From the NCBI RefSeq assembly GCF_029076445.1, contig NZ_JARESG010000007.1, forward strand, positions 124,001 through 188,000: a DNA stretch of 64,000 nucleotides, read 5' to 3'. This document shows, piece after piece, positions 56,775 through 64,000 of the stretch. How positions within the stretch are numbered: the stretch's first letter is position 1; each line of letters opens with the position of its first letter. Under the pieces are notes generated by a model that was not told where the DNA came from, did no database searches, and saw only the letters and a program-made list of their open reading frames with translations. The translations under genes and the position numbers were made by a program. The DNA is from Pseudarthrobacter naphthalenicus. Lineage in GTDB: Bacteria > Actinomycetota > Actinomycetes > Actinomycetales > Micrococcaceae.

Positions 56775-57730
56775 TATTCAACACTCGACTTTCGGATCTG
56801 GCGGTACAGGACGACGGAGATGACCACCAGGGTCATGGTCATGAGGAACGCGATGGCGACGCCGGGGCCGGTGGCGAAGTCCTGGAAAACCGTGCGGTAG
56901 GCGAGGACCACCAGGGAGGTGGTGGCGCTGACCGGTCCGCCGCCGGTGAGCAGGTAGATGGTGGGGAAGTCGTTGACGCAGAAGATGGTCATCAGGATCC
57001 AGGAGATGTACGTGGACCGGGCGATCAGGGGAAGCGTGATCTGGGTGAACTGCTGCCAGCGCGTGGCACCGTCCATGCTCGCCGCCTCATAAACGGTGGT
57101 GTCCACGGAGGCAAGCGCCGCCGAGATCATCATCATCATGAACGGGAAACTGACCCAGACCTTGAAGACCATGACTGTGATGGCCGCGAGATTGGGATCA
57201 GCCAGAAAGAGGGGAGTACCCAGCCCCAGGTTGCGGAACAGCGACGGAACCAGGCTGTCGGGGGTGGCCACCAGCCAGTTCCATGCCGTGGAGGACACCA
57301 CAATGGGAACCACCCAGGGCAGCAGGAGCAGGACCTTGAAGGTGCCGCCGGCAGGAATCCTGGTGCGGAGCAGCAGCGCGAGCCCCAACCCCACAAGCCA
57401 GGATCCAAAGACACCCACAATGGTGAACATCAGGGTGAACTGCGCGGCCTTCCAGAACGCCGGCGAAGACAGGACCCTGGCGAAGTTGTCCCCGCCGATG
57501 AAGTTTCCGGTCTGGAGCAGGTCGCCGTCATGGGTGGCCTGGATGGCCGCGTAGATCAGGGGATAGCCGTGGATCAGGACGAGCAGGACCACGGAAGGGA
57601 GCAGGAGCCAGAAGAATGTCCTGGTGGTTTGGGCGGACAGTTTGCTCTTGCGATTGACGGTGCCGCCCCCGCCGGGAGCAATTCCCTTGCGGGCCCGGCT
57701 CAATCCCGCCGGCGCTGTGGAGGTAGTCAT
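56774..57730 (-). CDS. CUT1 carbohydrate ABC transporter permease (MalF type)
   Basis: A 318-aa permease with an N-terminal cytoplasmic stretch of about 30 residues, a first segment FFWLLLPSVVLLVLIHGYPL and a coupling loop YEAASMDGATRWQQFTQITL (about residues 217-236). It lies 11 nt after the binding-protein gene. With the MalG-type partner it forms the channel. No ATPase is encoded in the cluster, as is common for CUT1 systems in Gram-positive bacteria, which share an MsiK/MsmX-type ATPase from elsewhere. Confidence 0.9.
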   Translation of the reverse strand: MTTSTAPAGLSRARKGIAPGGGGTVNRKSKLSAQTTRTFFWLLLPSVVLLVLIHGYPLIYAAIQATHDGDLLQTGNFIGGDNFARVLSSPAFWKAAQFTLMFTIVGVFGSWLVGLGLALLLRTRIPAGGTFKVLLLLPWVVPIVVSSTAWNWLVATPDSLVPSLFRNLGLGTPLFLADPNLAAITVMVFKVWVSFPFMMMMISAALASVDTTVYEAASMDGATRWQQFTQITLPLIARSTYISWILMTIFCVNDFPTIYLLTGGGPVSATTSLVVLAYRTVFQDFATGPGVAIAFLMTMTLVVISVVLYRQIRKSSVE

Positions 57731-57741
57731 GGTGTGGCGCT

Positions 57742-59067
57742 CTACTTTTTCAGGACCGATTCGAGAGCGGACTGGAAGGTCTGCAGCGCGGTCTTGGCAT
57801 CAGACTTACCAGTAATGATCGTCTGGCTGAACTGGTTCAGGGCCTGGCCGCCGTCCAGGGCCGCGAGGTTGGCATTGAGCGTGTTGCCCTGGGACGCGAA
57901 CGTCTTGGCGATGGGCTGCCAGTCCTTGACGATCTTGACGTTGTTGGGGTCGGAGGCAAACTCGGGGAGCTCGGTGATGGACTTGAACACCGGCAGGGCG
58001 GACATCAGCTTCTGGCGCCACAGTTCCTTGATCTGGCCCAGGTAGTACACCAGGAATTCCTCGGATGCCGCCTGGGAGGGGGTGTTGTTGTACATCATAA
58101 TGTTGTTGGGGAAGACGATGGTTGCCTTGTCCCCGTGCGGGCCCTTGATGGGGTCCGCCACGAGCAGGTCGCCGGAGGTATCGCCCACCCGCTGCGGAAC
58201 ATTGACCTGGAAGAGGCCATAGCCGGCCTTGCCGTCCTTCCACTGGGCGGACATGTTGTCCGTGGTGTAGCTGACGGCGGCAGGGTCCACAATGCCGTTG
58301 GAGACGAGCTCCAGGACGAACTCCATGGCTTCGACGTTGCGGTCGTTCATCAGGTCAAGCTGGCCGTCCTTGGTGAAGACGCCGCCGCCGTTGTTGACCA
58401 TCATCATGATCATGGAGTGGTTGGCGTAGTTGTTTCCTGACCCGGCACCGGTGGTGAAACCAAAGGCCCCCACCTTTTTGAGTGCCTTGCCGGCTTCGAG
58501 GAGGGACGGCCAGTCGGTGGGAAGTGCCACGTTGGCCTTCTCGAACAGTGACTTGCGGTACCAGAACACCCGCATGTCCAGCTGCCACGGGACGGCTACG
58601 TAGCCCTTGTCGGTCTTGAACGGGTCCAGTACACCGGGCAGGAAGTCATCGAACTTGCCATCGCTCTTCAGCTTGTCGATGACCTTGTCGGCGTACGCGA
58701 TCTGGCCCTGCTGTTCGAACTGGAAGGCCTGGAAGCCGCCGCCGGTGGACACTGCCGGGCCGGTCTTTGACGCGATGGCCGAGGAGAACGTCTGGTAGAA
58801 GTTATTCCACTGGATGATCTGGTAGCTCGCCTTGCTGTTGGCTCCGGAGAAGCCCTCAGCAATCTTCTTGGCGGCGTCGTTGTAGGCCGGGGTGGCCCAC
58901 GGCATATCCCAGAACTTGATGGTCCCGCCCGCACCGCCACTGCCGCCCTGTGATGCGGAACCGCCGCCGCAGGCAGCCAAAAGGGGAACGGACGCCGCTG
59001 CTGCGGTGAGGCCCAGGAATCCCCTCCGGGAGAGGGGGGAGGATGCGATGGAGGACTTGTTAAACAC
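57742..59067 (-). CDS. CUT1 sugar-binding lipoprotein
   Basis: A 441-aa extracellular solute-binding protein. The twin-arginine signal SRRGFLGLTAAAASVPLLAAC ends in a lipobox with Cys33 and a Gly/Ser-rich linker. The mature domain has GTIKFWDMPWATPAYNDAAK, QIIQWNNFYQTFSSAIASKT, VPWQLDMRVFWYRKSLFEKA and KVGAFGFTTGAGSGNNYANH, typical of sugar-binding family 1. It supplies the two permeases downstream in the operon. The first gene of the transporter group, it has GAAAGGAAAC before ATG 59067. Its ligand is unknown; an oligosaccharide or anhydrosugar is plausible. Confidence 0.9.
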   Translation of the reverse strand: MFNKSSIASSPLSRRGFLGLTAAAASVPLLAACGGGSASQGGSGGAGGTIKFWDMPWATPAYNDAAKKIAEGFSGANSKASYQIIQWNNFYQTFSSAIASKTGPAVSTGGGFQAFQFEQQGQIAYADKVIDKLKSDGKFDDFLPGVLDPFKTDKGYVAVPWQLDMRVFWYRKSLFEKANVALPTDWPSLLEAGKALKKVGAFGFTTGAGSGNNYANHSMIMMMVNNGGGVFTKDGQLDLMNDRNVEAMEFVLELVSNGIVDPAAVSYTTDNMSAQWKDGKAGYGLFQVNVPQRVGDTSGDLLVADPIKGPHGDKATIVFPNNIMMYNNTPSQAASEEFLVYYLGQIKELWRQKLMSALPVFKSITELPEFASDPNNVKIVKDWQPIAKTFASQGNTLNANLAALDGGQALNQFSQTIITGKSDAKTALQTFQSALESVLKK

Positions 59068-59167
59068 GATGGTTTCCTTTCAGGGCCCGGAGCGGACTGA
59101 ATGCCCGGGCCCCTCTCGACAGTGAGCGGATGTTGACTTGCGGTACTGGAACTGCGGGTAGTGCGGC

Positions 59168-59977
59168 TTAGCGGTTGAGTTGGCTGAGAAGGGACAGGAC
59201 AGTGGCGAGCTGGGCGAGGTCGTCAGGGGCCGTCCCTGCAGTGAGGTGCGCATGGACCCTCGACCAGGTGCTCCGGTGGGACGATTCGTAAAGTGTGGGA
59301 AGCGTCGTCGACCCTTCCGCGGTGACGGCGCGGACTTCAGCCGGCCACGCGGCTGCCGGGTCCGGCAGGACAAGATCCGCACGGCCGGCGGCCGTCAGGA
59401 TGGTGAGGCTGGCGGTGGCGGGGAGGACTGACGTGAGGATGCCCTGCAGAGCCACGGGGATCCCGTCGCCGAGGACGGCGGCCACGGTGTAGCCGTTCCT
59501 GTTGTATTGGACCATCCGCACGTTGCGGACCTCGATCCCGCACTGCACCAGCACGGCGAACTGGTCCGCGAGCAGATGGAGCGGCTCGGTGCCGGGAGCG
59601 GCCATCGCCACAGAGTCCACCAGGACCGCGTTACCAAGGGCCCCGTTAATGACGCCGCGCACCGTAGTGTTCGCGGCGTCCAGTGCCACGTTCCCGGCCC
59701 ACCGGCGGTCCAGCACCACAACGGCTTCGGCAGCGCTCGCCGCGGCGCTGAGCGCGGCGGGATCCTCGGCTGCGGGGCAGGACACCACAACCCCCTTGGC
59801 TCCGCCGCGGATCGCGTCCATGGCCCGGACCGTCCAACCGGCATGGCCGGCAACAGCGACGACGTCGGGTGACTCCGCCGCCGGAGCGAACGAGACCGGA
59901 AGGGAAGCGACGACGGCGGACACGGTACCCGCTGCGTCAGCCCCGGGATCCGCCGACACAGATAGTTGGGTACTCAT
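59168..59977 (-). CDS. unrecognised 269-aa protein of the carbohydrate cluster
   Basis: A soluble, Ala/Val-rich protein that I cannot assign. The pattern is of alternating beta strands and helices (VVAVAGHAGWTVRAMDAIRG, GVVVSCPAAEDPAALSAAAS, EAVVVLDRRWAGNVALDAAN), which looks like an incomplete Rossmann-like or oxidoreductase N-terminal layout without a clear GxGxxG. The second half (VLVQCGIEVRNVRMVQYNRN, YTVAAVLGDGIPVALQGILT) resembles the C-terminal beta-sheet of Gfo/Idh proteins. It overlaps the frameshifted dehydrogenase gene upstream as ATGA, so it is part of the operon and may be a non-catalytic partner of that enzyme. A 100-nt gap separates it from the binding-protein gene. Confidence 0.6.
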   Translation of the reverse strand: MSTQLSVSADPGADAAGTVSAVVASLPVSFAPAAESPDVVAVAGHAGWTVRAMDAIRGGAKGVVVSCPAAEDPAALSAAASAAEAVVVLDRRWAGNVALDAANTTVRGVINGALGNAVLVDSVAMAAPGTEPLHLLADQFAVLVQCGIEVRNVRMVQYNRNGYTVAAVLGDGIPVALQGILTSVLPATASLTILTAAGRADLVLPDPAAAWPAEVRAVTAEGSTTLPTLYESSHRSTWSRVHAHLTAGTAPDDLAQLATVLSLLSQLNR

Positions 59978-61090
59978 GCGTTGACCTCCTGCTCGTCATT
60001 GAGCGGTTCGGAATCATTAGTGCCTGTTTCGATGCGGTCTGTCCCGATCCGGGCTGCGGCAGCTTCGGCGATGGCCAGCGCAAACTCGAGGTCGTGGATC
60101 ACGGTGTCGGCGGACGGCGGCGTGCCTTTCCCCGCCGCAAGTTCGGCGAGTTTGCGCCACTCTCCCTCATAGCCGTTGTGGCCGAAGGGGCCCAGGACGG
60201 TGGCCTTCCCGGACGTCCTGATCCGGGCTGTTGCGGAGCCGGCGTGGACATAGGAAGGAGTGAAATCGATCTTCAGGGCGGCATCGTCCCCGATTGCCTC
60301 AAATTCCCAGGAAGGTTCCCACGTCCCGTTCATCGCCGCACGAAGCTCGATGCCCACGTTCCCGGCCCGCAGTGAGATGACGTAGCCAAACGGGCGGACA
60401 ACTTCGGCATGCAGGACCTCGACGTCGGCGAATGCGGGAGTGAAGCGCCGCACCAGGGGCCAGGTCATGGATGGCCAGGCCCATCACTCCGCCGGTAAGC
60501 ATGGCCTTTATGACCTCCGGGTCATTGAAGTCGCGGGCCGGCACGGGCGCCCGGCCCACAATCTCGGTGGCAAAGTCTTCGAAGCGGGGGTTGGGCGGCA
60601 GGACAATGGTGGACCGGACGGTGTGGACCTGCTCGGGCAGGTCGCCCCAGGCCTGCTCTGCGGCGAGCCAGCCCGGATCAAAGGTGTGCATGGCGCCGAC
60701 GATGATGGGCACGCCCGTCTCGGCCGAAACGGCGGAAATGCTGGCGGCTTCCTCACCGCTCATGGCGAAGGGCTTTTCACACAGGACGGCCTTCTTGCCG
60801 GCCCGGCAGGCGGCGATCACCTGTGCCGCATGGAATTGATGCGGGCTGCAGATGGCCACCACGTCCACTGCGGGGTCCGCGAGGAGCTGGTCCATGCTGG
60901 TGCTGAAGTTCGCGCCCACCCTGCCGGCGACCGCTTCGGCTACACCGGCGTCCACGTCCATGATGTGCCGGACTTCCAGGAGGTGGCCCAACCGTGCGAG
61001 GGACGGCAGGTGGATCGCCTGGGTGACAGGGCCCGCGCCGAGGATTCCGACGCCGATCACTGCCGGTGATCCCGCTGCTTGGCTCGACAA
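59974..61090 (-). pseudogene. Gfo/Idh/MocA dehydrogenase with internal frameshift
   Basis: Two overlapping frames together make one normal dehydrogenase of about 370 residues. From ATG 61090 the frame carries IGVGILGAGPVTQAIHLPSL, DVVAICSPHQFHAAQVIAAC, GKKAVLCEKPFAMSGEEAAS and AMLTGGVMGLAIHDL, then breaks into an Arg-rich tail at about 60454-60463. The frame from 60468 to 59974 continues the family sequence exactly there (PLVRRFTPAFADVEVLHAEV, FGYVISLRAGNVGIELRAAM, LDFTPSY-like strands). One surplus G/C in the run GACCTGGCCCCTGGTG explains the break. As written the gene is broken; loss by mutation or a sequencing error cannot be separated here. It heads the operon transcribed away from the ROK gene. 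Confidence 0.85.
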
Positions 61091-61170
61091 GTCATCTACC
61101 TCGTTGTATTAGCTGGAACGTGTGGCGTGGGTGCCTTTGAAGTGACACCGCTCACAATCAAGGTAGAAGG

Positions 61171-61196
61171 ACTTTTGCCGGGCGTCAAGCAAAAGT
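61171..61196. promoter_or_regulatory. inverted repeat between the divergent operon and the ROK gene
   Basis: ACTTTTGC (61171-61178), 10-nt spacer CGGGCGTCAA, GCAAAAGT (61189-61196): perfect 8-nt arms in the 171-nt divergent promoter region, in an otherwise GC-rich context. Position, symmetry and the neighbouring ROK gene make this the best candidate for the regulator's binding site. Confidence 0.55.
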
Positions 61197-61261
61197 TGAA
61201 ATGTAGCCGTCATTCTTTCGTGGGTGTGACAGGCGTAAGTGCTTCGTGCTATCACTGATTC

Positions 61262-62491
61262 ATGAATCCCACGCCTGGAGTATCCGGCACAGAAGCCGGA
61301 GCAGATGCCGTCCCCGAGGGTGCAGGGAGTCTTTCCCGGGCGGGTGATCTTTTCCAGCTGCTCCGTGACGGCAAGGCACGCACGCGCGCCGAACTGGCAC
61401 TGACCACGGGCCTGGCCCGGTCCACGGTGGCGTCACGCATTGACGCGCTGATCTCTTCCGGCCTGGTGGGCCCGGCCGGCGAGGCGAGCTCCAGCGGGGG
61501 CAGGCCGCCGTCGCGCTTTGCCTTCAACCCTGCCGCGCGCTCAGTGCTGGCGGTGGATGTTGGCGCGACGCACGTGATCGTCGCCGTCACGGACCTGGGC
61601 GGGAACGTCCTTTCCGAACGGCGGCTGGCGCAGGATGTCGCTGCCGGTCCGGAGACTGTCCTGGATACCGTGGCCGCAGAGGGACTGGCGGTCCTGGCCG
61701 AGGCCGGACGGACCCTGAAGGACCTGGCCGGCGTGGGAATCGGGTTGCCGGGCCCTGTTGAACATGCCACGGGCCGCCCCGTGAAGCCGCCCATCATGCC
61801 CGGCTGGGACGGTTTTGACGTTGTCCGCTACGTCCAGCGATCCCTTCCCGTCCCGGTCCTGGTGGACAACGATGTGAACATCATGGCGCTCGGTGAGCGT
61901 ACAGCGCATTGGCCGGAGCACGAGAACTTCCTTTTTATCAAGGTGGCCACCGGCATCGGCGCCGGAATCATCAGCAGCGGTGAACTGCAGCGCGGCGCCA
62001 ACGGAACAGCGGGCGACCTGGGCCACGTCCGGGTGCCCCGCGGCGATGACGTGCTGTGCCGGTGCGGGAACTACGGCTGCCTCGAGGCCCTTGCATCAGG
62101 GCCGGCCGTGGCTGCGGAACTGGAACGCCACGGTGTGCCCGCGCGCAAGGGCAGCGACGTCCTGAAGCTGGTCAGCGATGGCAACCTCCAGGCCATCCAG
62201 GCTCTGCGCCAGGCGGGGCGGGACCTGGGAGATGTGCTGGCGATGGCGGTGAATCTGCTTAATCCCTCCGTGATCGTGATCGGCGGAAGCCTGGGTCAGG
62301 CCGGGGAGCACCTGATGGCGGGCGTGCGCGAAGTGGTGTACCGGCGCTCCCTGCCGCTGGCCACCACCCATCTGCGTATTGCGCTGTCCGTGGCCGGGGA
62401 CAAGGCGGCCATCCTGGGGGCAAGCCGGATGGTGACGCAGCACGTCCTGTCGCCTGCGGTTATCGAAGCCACGCTTCAGGCCACGGGCTGA
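61262..62491 (+). CDS. ROK-family transcriptional regulator
   Basis: A 409-aa NagC/XylR-type regulator. The N-terminal winged helix (FQLLRDGKARTRAELALTTG, LARSTVASRIDALISSGLVG) is followed by a sugar-kinase-like domain: VLAVDVGATHVIVAVTDLGG, GIGLPGPVEHATGRPVKPPI, VLVDNDVNIMALGE, KVATGIGAGIISSGELQRG and the zinc motif CRCGNYGCLEA. ROK repressors release DNA when they bind a sugar. Its gene is divergent from the dehydrogenase/ABC operon, so it very probably controls that operon and itself from the inverted repeat at 61171-61196. Confidence 0.92.
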   Translation: MNPTPGVSGTEAGADAVPEGAGSLSRAGDLFQLLRDGKARTRAELALTTGLARSTVASRIDALISSGLVGPAGEASSSGGRPPSRFAFNPAARSVLAVDVGATHVIVAVTDLGGNVLSERRLAQDVAAGPETVLDTVAAEGLAVLAEAGRTLKDLAGVGIGLPGPVEHATGRPVKPPIMPGWDGFDVVRYVQRSLPVPVLVDNDVNIMALGERTAHWPEHENFLFIKVATGIGAGIISSGELQRGANGTAGDLGHVRVPRGDDVLCRCGNYGCLEALASGPAVAAELERHGVPARKGSDVLKLVSDGNLQAIQALRQAGRDLGDVLAMAVNLLNPSVIVIGGSLGQAGEHLMAGVREVVYRRSLPLATTHLRIALSVAGDKAAILGASRMVTQHVLSPAVIEATLQATG

Positions 62492-62492
62492 G

Positions 62493-63452
62493 CTAGGGCA
62501 GGATCACCCGCACCGGTGATCCTGCCAGCCAGGCTTTGACGTCCTCAAACGCGCCGCCGTAGAACTGCCGGTAGCTCTCCTGCGTGACGTAGCCCAGGTG
62601 CGGGGACAGTACCGTGTTGGGGGTGCTGAGGAGCGGGTGGGCCGGCGGGATGGGTTCAGTATCGAACACATCCAAGGCTGCTCCCCGGATCCAGCCGTCA
62701 TTGAGTGCGCGCACCAGGGCGTCCTGCTCAACCAGCGGGCCGCGGGAGGTGTTCACCAGGAGGCCTTCGGGGCCGAGGAGCTTCAACTCGCGTTCCCCCA
62801 CGATCCCCTCGGAACGGGGAGAGAGCCGCAAATGGAGGGTGACGACGTCGGAATTCCTGAAAAGGTCCTCCTTGCTTACCTTCCGGGCTCCGACGTCGGC
62901 GGCGGTCTCCTCGGTCAGGTTTTCGCTCCACGCCAGCACGTCCATGCCGAATGCCTGCCCGAACGCAGCGACCCGGCGCCCGATGTTGCCCAAGCCCACA
63001 ACACCCAGGGTCTTGCCGGACAGTTCCATCCCCACAGAGGTTTGCCAGGTGCCGGCCCGCAGCGAGCGTTCCTCCGCGGGCAGGTTCCGGGCCAGCGCCA
63101 GCAGCAACGCCCATGTCAGCTCGGGGGCCGCCGTGGGGGAGCCGGGGGTGCCGCAGACGGTGATGCCGAGGTCCTCTGCCGCGGCAACGTCGATGGCGGC
63201 GTTGGCCATGCCGGTGGTCACCAGGAGTTTGAGCCCGGGCAGCCGCTCCAGCACCGCACGCGGAAAAGGGGTCCGCTCCCGCATGGCCACAACTATCTGG
63301 AAATCCGCCAGGGCCGCGGCAACCGCATCCTCTGATTGGAACGGCTCCCGGAAGACAGAGGTGGTGACACCGGACTTTTGCAGGGCGGACCAGTCCGCGA
63401 AACCGTGGGCCACGTCCTGGTAGTCGTCAAGGATGGCAAGCCGTTGCTGCAT
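62493..63452 (-). CDS. D-2-hydroxyacid dehydrogenase family protein
   Basis: A 319-aa NAD-dependent dehydrogenase of the formate/glycerate dehydrogenase family. RLAILDDYQDVAHGFADWSA opens it; KTLGVVGLGNIGRRVAAFGQ is the nucleotide-binding GxGxxG; NTSRGPLVEQDALVRAL carries the catalytic arginine, DTEPIPPAHPLLSTPNTVLS the glutamate, and SPHLGYVTQESYRQF the histidine. The acid substrate is unknown. It is convergent with the ROK gene (1 nt apart), and its last codons lie inside a 12-bp hairpin that can terminate the ROK transcript. Confidence 0.88.
   Translation of the reverse strand: MQQRLAILDDYQDVAHGFADWSALQKSGVTTSVFREPFQSEDAVAAALADFQIVVAMRERTPFPRAVLERLPGLKLLVTTGMANAAIDVAAAEDLGITVCGTPGSPTAAPELTWALLLALARNLPAEERSLRAGTWQTSVGMELSGKTLGVVGLGNIGRRVAAFGQAFGMDVLAWSENLTEETAADVGARKVSKEDLFRNSDVVTLHLRLSPRSEGIVGERELKLLGPEGLLVNTSRGPLVEQDALVRALNDGWIRGAALDVFDTEPIPPAHPLLSTPNTVLSPHLGYVTQESYRQFYGGAFEDVKAWLAGSPVRVILP
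62497..62526. terminator. hairpin inside the end of the D-2-hydroxyacid dehydrogenase gene
   Basis: GGCAGGATCACC (62497-62508), loop CGCACC, GGTGATCCTGCC (62515-62526): perfect 12-nt arms directly after the ROK stop and within the last codons of the opposite gene. There is no T-run, so factor-dependent or bidirectional termination is likely. Confidence 0.55.
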
Positions 63453-63571
63453 GTGAGGTTCCTTCGTCCGGGAGGCGGGCTGCGCGGGTTTGTGTCCAGA
63501 TGATGCCGGTTCCCGTCATTCTAGGACGCCTTGTCCGGGCAAAGGCTCCCCGCCGGTGAGTCGTGATAGCA

Positions 63572-63616
63572 ATGGGGGTGATGAAATCATTTTTATACCC
63601 TGGCGCCATCCTGTGA
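63572..63616 (+). CDS. short leader ORF overlapping the MFS gene start
   Basis: MGVMKSFLYPGAIL (ATG 63572, or ATG 63581 with GGGGGTG just before it) ends in TGA 63614-63616, which overlaps the GTG start of the transporter (GTGA). The MFS gene itself has no visible ribosome-binding site, so coupling through this frame is plausible. It is short, so chance is possible. Confidence 0.35.
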   Translation: MGVMKSFLYPGAIL

Positions 63617-64000
63617 GCGGACAGTTGTTGGCCAAGGTTCCCAAGGCATGGATCCTGCTCGCGTGCATCGGGTTGCTCGCGCTGAACTTGCGCGGACCGT
63701 TTGTGGCCGTCCCGCCGGTGGTGGGCGTGATCCAGGCGGAACTGGGGTTCTCACCGGTGGTCCTGGGGCTGCTGACGAGCATCCCGGTCCTGTGCTTCGC
63801 CGTGGCAGCCTCGCTGGCTTCCCTGACCGCCCGGAAATTCGGTGCGGAGTTCGCCGTCACCCTGACCATCCTCGGCGTGCTGGCCGGCGTGATTGTGCGT
63901 TCGGCTGGCGGCGCGGCGCTGGTGATTGCGGGAACGGTGGTCATCGGCCTGGCGATTACGGTCGGCAATATCGCCGTGCCGCTGATAGTCCGCCGGGACT
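63613..64000 (+). CDS. MFS transporter, CynX/NimT type, N-terminal part
   Basis: The gene runs off the right edge after 129 codons. From GTG 63613 it reads KAWILLACIGLLALNLRGPF, then VVGVIQAELGFSPVVLGLL, PVLCFAVAASLASLTARKFG and VVIGLAITVGNIAVPLIVRR. These are about four membrane helices with the LNLRGPF and NIAVPLIVRRD blocks of the cyanate/nitroimidazole (CynX/NimT) family of major facilitator transporters. Substrates of this group vary and cannot be named. It is divergent from the D-2-hydroxyacid dehydrogenase gene. Confidence 0.82.
   Translation, partial: MSGQLLAKVPKAWILLACIGLLALNLRGPFVAVPPVVGVIQAELGFSPVVLGLLTSIPVLCFAVAASLASLTARKFGAEFAVTLTILGVLAGVIVRSAGGAALVIAGTVVIGLAITVGNIAVPLIVRRD

Noticed and set aside
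63516..63968. 150-aa minus-strand frame at the right edge
   Set aside because: Opposite the membrane helices of the MFS gene; Thr/Pro/Arg-rich without motifs.

Overview
The window is high-GC DNA from an actinobacterium, most probably Arthrobacter or Pseudarthrobacter (Micrococcaceae). Signs are the many GTG starts, tightly overlapping operons, SSI-fold proteins, the DUF1990, DUF503 and AbiEi/DUF559 families, a very long Ala/Pro-rich DnaX, and close agreement with remembered Arthrobacter proteins. No database was searched; all names rest on motifs and family knowledge.

Left part (1-13.4 kb): an organosulfur scavenging island made of two divergent operons, each headed by a SAM-I (S-box) riboswitch. 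The minus-strand operon reads ssuB-ssuA-ssuC-acs-sfnG-metY (sulfonate ABC importer, acetyl-CoA synthetase, dimethyl sulfone monooxygenase, O-acetylhomoserine sulfhydrylase). The plus-strand operon reads metN-metI-(SnaA/NtaA/DszA-type monooxygenase)-metQ-(SfnB/DszC-type oxidoreductase). Between its riboswitch and metN lie two tiny overlapping reading frames and a Shine-Dalgarno-sequestering hairpin, which look like a translational relay. A CoA-binding protein and a 2OG-Fe(II) oxygenase sit between the operons.

13.4-21.5 kb: small conserved genes (YjbR, DUF1990, TPR, ABM monooxygenase, DUF503, AbiEi/DUF559, HIT-like), then purSQL. Four imperfect palindromes of exactly 60 nt lie 2-5 nt behind the stop codons of four consecutive genes. 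They are the most unusual repeat family here.

21.9-28.3 kb: a large secreted subtilisin-like protease facing two SSI-fold (subtilisin-inhibitor-like) proteins, an OhrR-type regulator and two small paralogous proteins. 28.3-37.2 kb: lysC, an ABC exporter, recR, dnaX, the small SRP RNA and tRNA-Ser(GGA). 37.2-50.6 kb: MpaB/DUF2236, a secreted M23 peptidase with a Thr/Pro minisatellite tail, glutathione peroxidase, a cyclic-nucleotide phosphodiesterase-like enzyme, a Stealth phosphotransferase, a HAD phosphatase, LytR_C, TetR, a DsbA-like enzyme, a GT4 and debranching-enzyme pair, and a GNAT.

50.6-64 kb: a carbohydrate cluster with four Gfo/Idh/MocA dehydrogenases (two carrying frameshifts), two TIM-barrel isomerase/epimerases, a CUT1 ABC importer without its ATPase, an unrecognised 269-aa protein, a ROK regulator and a D-2-hydroxyacid dehydrogenase. 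Its composition recalls the levoglucosan (lgdA-B1-B2-C) type of 3-keto-glycoside pathway. The window ends inside a CynX/NimT-type MFS transporter.
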